Positions 12,001 through 23,401 are shown, counted from the stretch's first letter. The stretch is 64,000 bases of DNA from Phymorhynchus buccinoides (GCA_017654935.2 CM065680.1:36739652-36803651), one strand, 5' to 3'. The notes: generated by a model from the sequence alone, not told the origin. Numbers and translations: made by a program.

Positions 12001-13509
12001 GCAGAGATTTTTTTTCTCTACCAAGTTTAATTTTGATAATGGTATTTGGGGGCTGAAAAATGGCTGGCGGCAAAATGATTAAAGCTTTCATTTTAATTTA
12101 TTCTAAGTGGGGGGAAAGGTCAATGTTTATGTTTTTCATTTACATTGTATTTTTTAATATAAAATTCTTATCTTCTTATCCATTTAAAATAATATTTCTT
12201 TAAATTTATATTGACCTGAGATTCTGAAATAAGCTGAGATTCTATGGACAACAAACGAATAGTATCTGTGTATTTTAAATTACATACCACCTTTCAGATG
12301 AGGTTGGTAATTATGTGATGGCAGCAAATGTTGGTGTAAATGTTGTTTACTATCACATTTGGACACCATTTGGAAAGATGGACTGGCTACCTTTATAATG
12401 AGATTAAATGGACCTAAACACAAAATAATTTTTGGGGAACAAAAAGAAATTAGACATAGTTCTAGCCAGGAATCAAATGCCTTTTAAAGTGTGTGTGTGT
12501 GTTTGAGTGCGCGTGTGTGTTTTCAGGTTTCATACAGAGATTGAATCATAACAGAGTAATTTTCCATTTTTCAGCAGTACTGTTCATCATACCAATATTT
12601 TAACATGTATTTTGATACTGGGTTTTTTCTCTCTCAAATATTTACCTGTTGCAGGGGATTGCTGAAAGTTGCTGAAGTAATAAGTCGTTTCTACAGCATC
12701 AGCAGATTCGTGAATACGATAGAGGCCATTGGCTTTGAATTTCAGAAGAAGGTTAGTTGGTCTTACAAAAATACATCATTTGGCAGCGTACTTCAAGTGG
12801 TAAAGTGTCGTTAGCTTTTCTTTTATTCAATATCTGTTAAATTAAATCTCTGTCTATCAGGGCTCCCAATCGTCCCGCAAAACAAGGGGTCCCAAGGACT
12901 CCTTCACTTACATTATAGAGGGTCCTAGAGGCGGGATAGAGGGTCCCAGTGGCACAGCGAATGCTAAAAATAATTTTTCTAGTACATCCCTGGGACCCCC
13001 TGCACATTCTTTTAGAGGGTCCTGTAGAATTTTAGTGCTTCATATACCCCCAAATGGGGGTCCCTGGGAGCCCTGCTGTCTATGCATGTGTAGGAATCAA
13101 CTGTAGCGTCTTGTCAATTGAGATTCATTTAATTGTTATCTGGTCACTGTTATGAACACCTGCTTTCTGATCAGTCATCACTTTCTGACGATAATACATT
13201 TCAATTTTGCAACAGGGATCGTTCGGTGAAGTTACAGGTTTGTCTCTGTTTAACAACAAATTTTAATGGAATGTCATTGTAAGCATCTTTTTCTGTTTGT
13301 TGATTAGAACGAATGAATGCATGGAATGACCAAGTAATGGAAAATGTTTACTGATTTATGAACACAAAAAATAATCTTCCTTTTTTTTTTGTTAACAGAA
13401 TTTCCTGAACAAGATGTTCATGCTGTTCACCTTCAAAAAAGTCAAGGATGCATTTCGTAAGAAAGCGCCTGAAATCAAGCTGAAGGCATGCTACTACAAA
13501 CGACGATAA
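9066..13509 (+). CDS. RRP8: Ribosomal RNA-processing protein 8 (rRNA adenine N1-methyltransferase)
   Basis: Five coding exons join in frame to 515 aa: 9066-10165, 10918-11050, 11499-11605, 12655-12751 and 13399-13509 (stop TAA). All borders are GT-AG. The first 300 residues are a Lys/Ser-rich tail of nucleolar type holding a tandem duplication of about 56 aa. The rest matches the RRP8 methyltransferase: the [12 protein letters not shown] and [12 protein letters not shown] entry region, SAM motif [10 protein letters not shown] in exon 2, [11 protein letters not shown] in exon 3, GGLLKVAEV in exon 4 and the C-terminal CYYKRR. RRP8 methylates N1 of an adenine in large-subunit rRNA in the nucleolus; the human form also acts in rDNA silencing. 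The ATG at 9066 follows an acceptor at 9032-9033, so an upstream non-coding exon is likely. No AATAAA lies between the stop and the MITE at 13561. Confidence 0.93.
9093..9416 (+). repeat. Tandem duplication inside RRP8 exon 1
   Basis: Two adjacent units start at 9093 and 9261, 168 bp apart. Each encodes [28 protein letters not shown] and [11 protein letters not shown] in order. The second unit is 6 bp shorter because it lacks one Arg-Glu pair. Frame is preserved. This doubles a basic, probably nucleolar-targeting block. Confidence 0.9.
12858..13075. mobile_element. hAT-like MITE with 8-bp target duplication, in RRP8 intron 4
   Basis: The ends are CAGGGCTCCCA and TGGGAGCCCTG, perfect inverted repeats. 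The flanks are CTGTCTAT at 12850-12857 and again at 13076-13083. An 8-bp duplication with CAGGG-type ends is typical of hAT transposons. The 218-bp interior has no coding capacity. A copy about 93% similar by eye lies at 15485-15704. Confidence 0.88.
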
Positions 13510-13560
13510 TTCTTCATGTCTTCAAAGTTGTATTCTGACTCTAAGCTAATATTACATATT

Positions 13561-14180
13561 ACCGTATTTTTCGGACTATAAGGCGATATTTTTTTCTCCA
13601 ATTTCGACCTATGCTCCTAATAAATGAGGGCGCCCTATAAGTGAACAAAATCGTGAGAAGAGAGGCAACGATTGCCGTACTCAGTACAGTCTACTGTGAG
13701 TCACAACATCGAAAGTGGTAACGAGTCGCCGATATGACGAATACTCACGATAAAATGCTTCAAAATCCCTGTTATCGTCCGAGATACCATCCAACAGATG
13801 CCACAACTCTTCATTGGATGTAAAAAGCATCGTTGTAGAGCTTAAAATGCCATAATTCTACCAGTTTTCGCGAAGAATTGGCCAAACACAGCAACCGGAA
13901 GTCGCAAAAACGGAAGTTTCGATTATTTGAGAAGGGAGCCAACTCTCGTTTACGACAACAATAATGGCGGTCGGTAATCGTTTACAAGATGTGTACGGGC
14001 TTCAAACTTCGACTTTCTGTTTGCGAGGTGTGTATCACTGCCTTATAAACGAGGGCGCCTTTTACTTGAATTAAAGTTCTTCCACATATTAGCTGTGAAG
14101 ACTATTTTTTCAGATTTTTCTTGAAAATTGGCCCTATTCGCCTTATACACAGCAGCGCCTAATGAGCCGAAAAATACGGT
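13561..14180. mobile_element. Inverted-repeat element with ACCGTATTTTTCGG ends
   Basis: The left end ACCGTATTTTTCGG is mirrored by CCGAAAAATACGGT at the right end, with ATT/AAT outside. The interior of about 620 bp has no ORF. It begins 51 bp after the RRP8 stop codon and carries the first AATAAA (13619-13624) downstream of that gene. Relatives with the same ends lie at 58992-59162 and, decayed, at 23402-23581. The superfamily is not assigned. Confidence 0.8.
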
Positions 14181-14485
14181 AATGTAGAAAAATTATCCAA
14201 ATTGACCTGTACCAGTGCAGCCATCCCAAATAAAATGAATCATGGGTGGGGGTGGAAAATGTCTGTTACCAGCCTGTAAGCACCCCATGCTTGGCTTTGC
14301 AGTTATAGATCCAGTTGTTGTGTTGGTGCCACAGGGATGTAAGCTTACACCGCTCACTGCAAGCTAGGTGCTCACTAGGCATGAGATCAATTAGTTGTTG
14401 AGGTAATGAACAATCGTGTATAATGTGTGGCAAAATACAGTCAGCTAGTTTTGGTGTTTTTTTTGTTTCTTTTACATTTATGAAT

Positions 14486-14521
14486 TAAAGTTCTTGCACA
14501 TATTAGCTGTGAAGACTATCT
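14486..14521 (+). repeat. Stray 36-bp copy of an internal part of the 13.5-kb element
   Basis: ATTAAAGTTCTTGCACATAT and the following GAAGACTAT repeat 14081-14117 with one mismatch. The latter lies inside the inverted-repeat element ending at 14180. The second copy is 300 bp outside that element. Confidence 0.6.
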
Positions 14522-14797
14522 GAGGAATTTGTATTGTTTTCAGGATATATATTCCTGTTAGATTTTTTTATAGTGTGTGTGTGTGCGTACGTGTGTATGT
14601 GTGTGCAAGTTTTGTTCAGTATTGATACACAGATAAAAAATTACATGCGTAAGATTAAGATCTCCAACATACTTCAATTATTGTTTTGATTACTTACCCA
14701 ATTTATTGCACGGGCATGCTTATGCTCATATATGTTGTTTATGTACTCAATGTACATTTCTTATTTGATATTGATTTATTGTTGTTTGTTGATGAAC

Positions 14798-14960
14798 CCT
14801 GGCTAAAAGACACCAAGGATCATCCCAACAGTTGAAGCACTTGAACACTATGGTACAAATGCATCAGGTAGGGATGAGAACTTTACGTGTGTGACTGTTT
14901 TTGATTCCCCTGCCATGTGGGCAGCCACACTCCGTCTTCAGGGGATTATTTCATATTGAT
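14798..14960 (+). repeat. Interspersed repeat family B, uninterrupted copy
   Basis: It shares GGATCATCCCAACAG, TTGAACACTATG, TGTGTGAC-GTTTTTGATT and GTGGGCAGCCACACTCCG with 53961-54572. This copy lacks the 436-bp insertion found in the other one, so it shows what the empty site looked like. Confidence 0.75.
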
Positions 14961-15194
14961 GATAAAAATTATACATTTATGTAATCAGTCTACAACATGG
15001 GAATATCAGGGTGTCTAATGCGATACTGGTAAATTATTTTGTCACCTTTTGGAAGTCCTGCAAGTTACTTCCTCAACATAATTTTTTGGGTTACGTCTAT
15101 GATTATAAAGAAAGGTGTGGCATGTGCAAATCATTGGAGAAAAGAGAACCTTCTTTGAAAGGGGAAAAAAAGAAGAAAAAAAAAAAAGAAAGGT

Positions 15195-15295
15195 GTGGCA
15201 GACTTTGGTTGTGGGGATGCCCGCCTTGCTGAGAGTTTGTCTCACAATGTGGTCCACTCCTTCGATCTGGTATCTACCAAGCCTTGCGTCACTGC
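15195..15295 (+). pseudogene. Duplicated fragment of RRP8 exon 2
   Basis: These 101 bp match 10934-11034, the SAM-binding part of RRP8 exon 2, with a single C/T difference by eye. The frame [11 protein letters not shown] is still readable. It is cut off before the exon's end (...GTCACTGC) and has no splice donor, and it lies 1.7 kb downstream of the RRP8 stop. It cannot encode a methyltransferase by itself. It could be a recent tandem fragment duplication, capture by a mobile element, or an assembly artefact. Confidence 0.85.
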
Positions 15296-15484
15296 AAGAA
15301 TAAATTTAGATCATTGACAACCATATTATACGCTGCTTGGTTCTGTAAAGTGCGTGAAAATTTTGCAGCTCATGGGACTTTGGTTTTATCAGCTTCTCCA
15401 AAAGACTCAAGCCAAAATGATACGATAAGGTCTTGTGGAATGCAAGGAGAAAACTGCTGCAGCCAAGCATGGAAGACAGCTGTG

Positions 15485-15704
15485 TGCATGGCTCCCAATC
15501 GTCCCGCAAAACAAGGGGTCCCAGGGACTCCTTCACTTACAGTATGGAGGGTCCTAGAGGTGGGATAGAGGGTCCCAGTGGCGTTGCGAATGCTAAAAGA
15601 AATTTTTCTAGTGCATCCATGGGACCCCCTGCACATTCTTTTAGAGGGTCCTTTAGAATTTTAGTGCTTCATAGACCCCCAAATGGGGGTCCCTGGGAGC
15701 CCTG
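15485..15704. mobile_element. hAT-like MITE, second copy
   Basis: Similar along its length to 12858-13075 and ends with the same TGGGAGCCCTG. The left end reads CATGGCTCCC, one change from CAGGGCTCCC. No clean 8-bp target duplication remains, as the right flank is a GT microsatellite. Confidence 0.8.
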
Positions 15705-15879
15705 GTGTGTGTGTGTGATAGTGTGAAAGTTCATCAAATGAGCCTATGAAGTAATTACAAAAAATAAACAGCAACCCCTCCCACCCACCCACCCAAAAAG
15801 TATTTACTGTGTGTGTTGGCCTGTGTGGGCATAATTGTATTAATTGTGTTTGGTAGTGGCACTTTTTCTGTATGCAATC

Positions 15880-17740
15880 AATTGCATGATCAACGAGATA
15901 CAGATGAACTTTTATACAAACTTCCTTGCACTTCCACTTTCCACCCTTACAGAACGCATAAAATACATAGCCAAAAATTTGAAGCGATTCTGTTCAGTAG
16001 TTCATGAGATACAGCTGAACTTTTATACAAACTTCCTTGCACCATGGTACACCACCACACAAAATTTGAAGCGATTCTGTTTGCTAGTTCACGAAATAAA
16101 GCTGGGGGGAAATTACATAGCCCAAAGAAGTAAATTTCGGTTTTCAAGGTCAAACTTCAAGGTCAAGGTCAGCACGGTGTTGATTAACGAAAGGAAGCTT
16201 CCTTTTCAAGCTGTCTACCCCTCTGCCAATTTTAATCAAAATCCAAACAGTAGATTTTGAGATAATCGATACACAGACACACACACAGACAGACACACAC
16301 ACACACACACACAGACAGACACACAAACCGATCGCAATACCTCTGCCTCTGGCCGGGTAAATATGGGAAAATGTATTAGTATTATGTATTGTAGTTATTG
16401 GGTTGTAACTAGTTGGTTCCCGAGTGGGAACTATTGTGATCGGGTCTTTGTGTGTGTCTGTCTGTCTGTAAGTCGATTTTCGCACTATTGGACAGATTTT
16501 AATCAAATTTGGTAGAGGGGTAGGCATATTGAAAAAGAAGGCTCCTTTTAATATCATGACTGTTGACCTTGAAGTTTGACCTTATTTGATTGACTGTTAT
16601 AAGTTAATAATGGTTACTCTGTTTTAAATGTGCACATTTCTAAGTTCATGTAATGAATTTTAATAATTATTTGATTGGTATAATTTTGTTTCACACGTTT
16701 GATGAATGTTCTTTCAGTTATGTTGTATCTCTGTCATGTTGTTGCACCTAACCTGAATTTCTCTTTTGGAGATATTAAAGTATACTTGAACTTGAACTTG
16801 AAAACTATAATAATAATAATAATGAATAATATTTAAATGGCGCAATATCCTGATAAACACAGCTCAAAGCACCTTACAATAACAAATTACAATCAATCGT
16901 GTCATACATAAACATTGCAATATATATATATACATGGTATGCAATCAACAATCAAGAATACATTAGGGAAAAAAAAGTTAAAATGTCCTTTGGGCTATAT
17001 ATTTCATTTCCGAGCTGTATCTCATGAACCAGTGAACATAATTGCTTCAGATTTTGTGTGGTGGTGTATCACAGCGCCGGGATGGTTCCATAAAGAAAAT
17101 ATATGCATGCTGACCTTGACCTTGAGGTTTGATTTTGAAAACTGAAATTTCTTCTTGTAACCATCTTTCACATCATTGAACATACAATGTTCAATATTCG
17201 TATGCATGTGCGTTAGTTTATGGTTAGTCTGATTTTTGAGTACTGATCTAAAAGTCAAGGTCAAGGCCATAGGCTTGGAGATGTGAAATCAGCGTTTTAG
17301 CTATATGTTTCATATTTGTGCAGTTACAGACTTTAAATTTGGCAGCCTGGTAGACAGGGTGAAGGTCATGTGTGGCGCAGAGTATTGTTTAGATTCATTA
17401 CCTTGACCTTGACTTTTGAACTAGTCTCTTGTAGCAGTGGCTATAGTTCAAACACCATACACCCACATATCCTTATATATGCTTGATCAACATGACTTAA
17501 GGAATGCAGTGGTGATATTTGAAGCTTTTTTACCTTGACGTTGAGGCTATTACAAGAAAACCTTTCCTCGCACACCCACACTCACACTTATATCCCAGGA
17601 ACTGCTGCATTGAATCGCTTCAAATTTTGTGTGAAAGTGTATCACCCAAAGAATGCAAACAATGTGGGGGATAATAGGGGAGGGGATGGGGGTGAAAAGA
17701 GCTCGGGAACTTGCCGCCGCTCTGCGACACTTGTTTTTTT
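15880..17740. repeat. Composite repeat block with AGGTCA-like motifs
   Basis: Several diverged copies of a unit recur on both strands: AAATTTTGTGTGG, GAAGCGATTCTGTT, TAGTTCATGAGATACAGCTG and CAAACTTCCTTGCA. Segment 16140-16290 is an imperfect inverted repeat of 16436-16586, with TAATCAAA and GGTAGAGGGGTAG in both, each side ending in a CA/GT run. TCAAGGTCA-type motifs occur repeatedly on either strand at about 16146, 16565, 17111, 17251 and 17400. No ORF with a recognised domain. It is probably a decayed DNA element or LINE 3' region with tandem copies. Confidence 0.6.
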
Positions 17741-18068
17741 TCTGAATTAGTAATTGTAGTTGTGTATTTCAAGTATGTCAATGCTTTGAGAGAACTTGAA
17801 TGTCTGTATTGAACTGAAACTACAAGAAATACAAAAGATCATACAGAAGAGACACAGATTAATTGATTAAAAGAAATGTTTTAAATCACAAACTTTCATT
17901 CTTTGTGTGTATGTGTGTGTGAATGTTCTTGTGTGTACATTCTGTTTCTCTTTCTTCATCCCCTGTCCCCATCCCCTCTCTCTTTTCTGATTGTCATCTC
18001 TTTCTCCTCCTAACATGCTTATTTTTCATAATATTTGCAAGAAAAATGGGTTCTGGCTCATATCAAAA

Positions 18069-18298
<230 letters not shown>

Positions 18299-18364
18299 AT
18301 AATCATGCTGACTGTGTCAGTTCTTCTTCTTCTTTGCCTCAGGCAGCCAACTTCATCAACCTGT

Positions 18365-18430
18365 GATGAAAGTCATGAGAAGATCATTGCCGTTGACGGG
18401 ACTATAAGCACTGTAAAAATAAATAGATAA
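18365..18430 (+). repeat. Short copy of the GTTGACGGGACTATAA 3' end
   Basis: GTTGACGGGACTATAA followed by an A/T-rich AAATAAATAGATAAAT tail matches the 3' ends of the repeats at 33955-34182 and 35358-35575. It looks like a heavily 5'-truncated retroposed copy. Confidence 0.5.
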
Positions 18431-18938
18431 ATGTCAGTTCAGCCAAACATCCAATATTGGTAGCAAAAACTCAAAACTTGGGAGAAAAAAATTCCCCTAG
18501 ACAGACAACACAAATGAATGTGCTATGAGCTCAGTGAGAAGACTGAAGGCACACAGTCAACTTTCATCTTCTCAATTAATTGATTTCTAAGAGTTCTGCT
18601 CTAATTTTCTGATACCTGCACTGTAGCTGTGAGAGATGTGGTCAAGACAAATTGTCATGTTCAAGGTGAAAGGCCAAGGTGAATTGTAATTGTTACTTAT
18701 TCATCGCAAGCTTATAGAGTACTAACAGGTCTGGTTGGGTATGCGCATACCCCCCCATTTTAAATTGTAGAGAAATCGCGTCATTTTGAGAGGTACGCAA
18801 CCCCTCTTGGTACTCTAATAGTTATATATAATATACTATACCAAAGTTCCTTTTATTTTACTGCAAAAAAAAAAAGAAACATATGACCAAGACAAGAAAT
18901 GTACATTTTCGAGATTAATGTTAAAGGTAAAAAGTATG

Positions 18939-19071
18939 GGGCTCAGACGTGCTAAAATACCAGTTAACTACTTAACTGCATTACTATTCCAGCTAAGTAC
19001 TTAACTTACCGGAAGCGGAAATCGCTTATACAAGTTAACTAGTTAACTGACATTTCTATGGGCTCAGACGT
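18939..19071. repeat. Segment bounded by direct repeats, with GTTAAC-rich interior
   Basis: GGGCTCAGACGTGC occurs at both borders about 119 bp apart. The interior has CAGTTAACTACTTAACTG near one end and GTTAACTAGTTAAC near the other. This could be a small insertion with a 14-bp duplication or a local tandem duplication. Confidence 0.45.
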
Positions 19072-19439
19072 GCCCACCGTCTACTGGAGGTACGTACATA
19101 TGGCTTGTCCAAGTTGCATTATGCTGGAAAGGGAGGCGACTGAGAAATAACTTTAAACCGGAAGCATTGGCAAATTAGGGGCTGGGGAAAAGAGCGTCGG
19201 TGACATTGGAGTATCCTCTTCAATGTATTTGTGTACGACTTTTTAACAGCCATGGTAATACTAAAGAGAGCGTTTCATTCTATTTCATTATTATGGTGTG
19301 TCGGAGAACATTGTATGCAAAAATGCAGATGCTACGTGCTGAACATCATGCTGGGACAAAAATGAACTGAGAGCAGACGACAAAAAACATTCGCCGATAC
19401 ACGGCGAAATGCTTTTTTTGTTTCTTCTTTTTCTTCTCT

Positions 19440-19515
19440 TTGGGGCCAACGATCATTTAATTGATCATTCTGGCACCCTCAGGAAAAAAAGACTGAAAAA
19501 ACTGGGGTCGGTTCC
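19440..19515 (+). repeat. Interspersed repeat family C, plus copy
   Basis: TTGGGGCC, then ATCATTTAATTGATCATTCT, GGCACCCTCA, AAAGACTGAAAAAA and GGTCGGTTCCA appear in this order. The same string appears reverse-complemented at 36888-36972. Confidence 0.7.
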
Positions 19516-19544
19516 ATTTGATCTAAACTAAAGACTAAAGCCAG

Positions 19545-19985
19545 TAAAGTAAGTTAAAATTACCATCTCTGAAATATAGAATTCGTGGGGATCTGATAAA
19601 CTCATACAAAAATGTTCACAGTGATAACAATACTAATAAATCTTTGTTCCAGCTAACAACTGACTCAAGAACCCGTAACAGTGATTTAAAAATACTAACC
19701 CAGTATAGCCAAACTAATATTAGAAACAAATTCTTTTCTAACAGAGTAGCAAAGTTTTGGAATACTCTTCCTGCACATATTAAACGAGCACAGAATCTAA
19801 CACAATTCAAAAACCTCCTTGGTGGATACACCAACATATCAAAACTACAATATGAGCATGACTAAAAGGCAGATTTGCCGAAAACAAAATATAAAAACCT
19901 CTCAGCTGTGCAAAAGTTCAAACAAAAATGACAGGACAGTGAAGAGGCCGCAAGGCCTAATGTCCTAACTACCTGACCTGACCTG
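19545..19985 (+). mobile_element. 5'-truncated LINE fragment, same family as 4.4-7.3 kb
   Basis: It encodes the C-terminal end of the RT protein (TDSRTRNSDLKILTQYSQTN, then FFSNRVAKFWNTLP) and keeps the GAAGAGGCCGC-AGGCCT block and (CTGAC)n tail seen at 7225-7288. The readable frame ends with a stop at 19863-19865. Only about 440 bp remain, which fits incomplete reverse transcription. Confidence 0.85.
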
Positions 19986-19989
19986 AAAG

Positions 19990-20640
19990 GCTAAATGCTT
20001 GGATGGCCCTCGCTGCAGCAGCGTCGACTTTCCCCAAGGCTTGCGATGCTCTTCAAGCTGCAAGAAGAAGAGGTGTGCATGGACACTCTGCAACAAAAAC
20101 TCACCCCACCGCCAGCACATCAGCGACGCACTCACCCACAGCAGCTCTCTCAGTAAGTCTGGAGCATCAAGACTAAGGAAAGAGCATTTTTTGCCCTCGT
20201 ACGTCCAACGCTCGAATACGCTTGCAGCGTATGGGACCCATACACCAGCAAAAATGTGAACAAAATCGAAGCTGTTCAACGGAGGGCGGCACGCTGGGTG
20301 GTCAACCGCCATCGAAACACATCCAGCGTGGAGTCTATGTATCAGCAGCTAAACTGGTCCCCACTCTCCCAGCGTAGAAGGAAGGCCCGCCTCACAAACT
20401 TCTTCAAGATCCATCGTGGAGAGTTGGTGATCAACTCCACCAGGAAGCCAACCCCCAACCCCCCAACAAGATCAACACACTCCCTGCATGCTGAGTCTTA
20501 CCAGCTGCCGGCATGCAGGACTCTGTACCGCCAGCAGTCTTTCTTCCCTTGCACCATTGCTGAGTGGAACGCACTTCCACGGGTGGCAGTTTTATCAGCC
20601 ACGGTGGAAGCCTTCAAGAACCAAATCTAAATTCCCCCTC
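19990..20640 (+). pseudogene. LINE ORF2 C-terminal fragment, second family
   Basis: The frame 20256-20630 reads KIEAVQRRAARWVVNRHRNT, then LNWSPLSQRRRKARLTNFFK, then RTLYRQQSFFPC and EWNALPR. This is the thumb/C-terminal region of CR1/Jockey-like reverse transcriptases. Sequence before it is homologous but out of frame. The family differs from the 4.4-kb LINE. The end is followed by C-rich low-complexity DNA. Confidence 0.8.
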
Positions 20641-20869
20641 CATCCTCCCCTTCAGCCCCCCAGTCCCCCCCCCCCCACTCCATCTCTCCAGTGCCCCCCT
20701 CCCCCCACTCCCATTCCCTACCAAACTGAGACTCATCATACCCTCTAATTGACACTGATTGACTAGGCTCTATATCTTAACGTGCGCAGAGCCCTTCAGT
20801 TCTATATCATCAGAATCTTCAAATCGATGAAGGCGGATGATCAATGGAAGAAGAAGAAGAAGAGATCTT

Positions 20870-21360
20870 CTGTCGCACTCAGTACTGATAAGCCAGCTTC
20901 CTCCCACGCACAATCCGGGACTGGAATGAGCTGCCCTAGGAAGCTGTGTAGGCCAAGACCATGTGCAGAAAGGTACTTTGTTGAGGGCAAAATCTTTCGA
21001 GGGTGTGCTTGTGGAGACTGTAGCTGGTGAAGGCGTTCAGCAGCTTCTTGCTTCTCATCAAGGGCAGCTGGTTGCATTTGGCGGGATGGAACGCCATGTC
21101 CCATTCTCTTTCCCAGTCTTCCAACTTCCTGAGGTCCTCTTGGAGTTTGACTGGGTCATCATCGCAGACGTAATGAAGTGGTATAGAGCTGTATCATCAG
21201 CAAACAGGTGGGAAGGAGGAGATTTTGGAGGGGAGATCATTGATGTAGGTCAGAAAGAGGCAGGGTCCTAGGACTGTCCGTCCCCTGGGGCACACCAGAC
21301 TTCACCTCCACGTAGCCAGACTGAGCGCCGTCAACCACCACGGCTTGCTTTCAGTCTTTG
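20870..21360 (-). pseudogene. LINE reverse transcriptase palm fragment, minus strand
   Basis: On the minus strand, in shifted frames, SGYVEVKSGVPQGT is followed by TYINDLPSK and LFADDTALYHF, then DWEREWDMAFHPAKC. These are the classic non-LTR RT blocks including the catalytic FADD. At least two frameshifts and stops break it. Confidence 0.8.
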
Positions 21361-21779
21361 AGGAAGCTTGCAATCCAGCAGTACATACTGGTACGATAAC
21401 AAAATTCTGGTATCATACTGGTACGGTTTTCTGTACCTGTACTGAGCTCTAATTGGTGCAAAGTATGAACAAAATTAGGTAACACACAGAGCCAGTATAC
21501 TTTTGAGTCTTCCCCATTCCCCGCAACATGCTCAGGACCATGTATGAAGGACTTCATGAATACACCATTCGCTCTTTACACCCAACCACACTCTTCCTCA
21601 GCCCCCCACCTCCTCCTTTCTCACATACAGCACACAGCATCTCAAACCTCCTACTTGTTAACAGAGAGTCTGTTGAGTACCTACAATTGATTTGGGTACA
21701 CTGCTACACAACTAGATGCATTTCTAAGCGTTCTACAGTGAATAGAGCGGTATCGTGTCAGATGGAAGTTGTTCATAAC

Positions 21780-22090
21780 ACTTTGACAGGACATTCAAAC
21801 CTGCAAACCAGCAGTGGTTTATAAGATCTTGAACGGCATTGTCAAAGTCGACAACACCAGACTGAAGTCAGCTCCATCTTGCCAAAGAAGATGACACAGC
21901 TGGCAACTATTCACCATCCAGTGCCGGACTTAACACGGGAGAAGTTTGTTCTTTCTGCGCACCATCAATTCAAAGACTGGAACTCGTTACCTGAGAAGGC
22001 TGTGTCTGTCTTTTCAGCCGGCTCCTTCTACTTCTAGTCCTCCATCAAGACGCAATTCTTTCTCTCCTCTAGTTTAGGTGTTCCTGCCGA
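21780..22090 (+). pseudogene. Decayed LINE C-terminal remnant
   Basis: Frames readable in pieces give VYKILNG, RR-HSWQL-IQCRT and SLFFLRTIN, resembling the C-terminal blocks (YKILNG, RRH..Q, RT..SF.PRTI..WN) of CR1/Jockey-like proteins. It then passes into a CTGGCTGGCTGGGTCA block, also seen twice near 45186-45265. Identification is weak because every block needs a frame change. Confidence 0.45.
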
Positions 22091-23401
22091 CTCACCATCA
22101 CATCGGGGGCTCGATCAGCGAGACCTGGCTGGCTGGGTCATCTTCGTAGAGTAGGTTTTTGTTTTATTTTGTTTTTGATGCCCGACTTTGGACCTCAACC
22201 GCATATAGTATCATAAAATCAAACTGATGATTGTGGATACTGAATGGGAGAAGAAGAAGAAAATGAACATAAATTCAGCATCACCATTAGTTGCCATACA
22301 GCATGGGAAATACCTGTACAAATTATGACCGTTAAATTCCCATACGGTAATGCTTTGAGCAAAGCAATTATAATGTTTTTTAATAAATCTTTGATTCTGA
22401 CAAAAATAGCCCTAGGCTGATTCTAACCCTATCCCTTACCTGATGAAGTGGGCATGAAAAGTTGGGTAAAAAAGACGCTCATAATAATTTCCGATACATT
22501 GGATTTAACTGAAAATTTCCCCCCAATTTTTTTCTTCTTCCCGTTAGACAGCCAACTTCATTGTGTGGAAGATTCTTCTGCACTTTCTGTGATTGTGGTG
22601 GGGGGAGGGGGGTACCGGTTGTGAAGACACTGGAGAATACAGAAAAAAGGTAGAATCATATAGCAAGACAATGTGGATCACTGAATGGAAGTGGATAAGG
22701 TTACAGTTAATAACACTGGTAGTCATATTTCAGCTCAGTTTCAGTTTACAACCCCCCTTGTGTTTACGGCTTTAAACCTCAAACTTGAGTCAAAGTGTCA
22801 TTCTTTCCCCCAACCTTTCCCTTTCCCAAGCATGGCAGAATGTTGCTTCTGCTGAATATTTTCAATAAGAAAATTTGGTGAGGGCAGCTAAACTGCAACT
22901 TTGCCCACATTTCTTCCTGTGCTCTCTTCAGTTGTTGGCCAGTGAAGACTAGAAAATGTCCAGTGTGTGCTTTCTTTTACACAAAAGCCACTTTGCATTG
23001 AAGAGTACATGGCCATGGGAAGTGTTTTTTTAGATGTTTGTTTCACACACAAAATATAGACCAAAAAGGGTATGGGGAGAGGGGTGAGGATCATTGGCAA
23101 GCTACCAATGTTTGCCTGTCCTTTGCTTTGAAAGAGTAAGCCAATGCCCATCCCACCCCAGTGCTGGGACAGGCCACCACAGATTGAGGATTGAGATTGC
23201 ACCATATAATTATTTGCAAAAGCCTCGCAAAAGTGTGTGTGTGTATATCGGGGGTGTGTTTGACAGCTGTACTTTTTTTCACAACCACTAGTTTGGAGTA
23301 GTGTATGCACTTGCTGAAGGTATCGCAATCTGCCAACTTCGCTTCCTCTGCTATCTGAAAGTCATGGTCATACATGTTTGACTAATGCATGCAAAATTTA
23401 T
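22091..23401. other. Non-coding stretch, nothing recognised
   Basis: No domain or clear repeat family was recognised. It contains the CTGGCTGGCTGGGTCA block at its left edge and a G-rich run near 22598-22612. It precedes the ROCO gene and may contain its promoter and a 5' non-coding exon, but none can be placed. Confidence 0.4.

Noticed and set aside
20488..20752. Pro/Leu-rich frames after the LINE fragment
   Set aside because: C-rich low-complexity DNA following the true LINE frame that stops at 20630.
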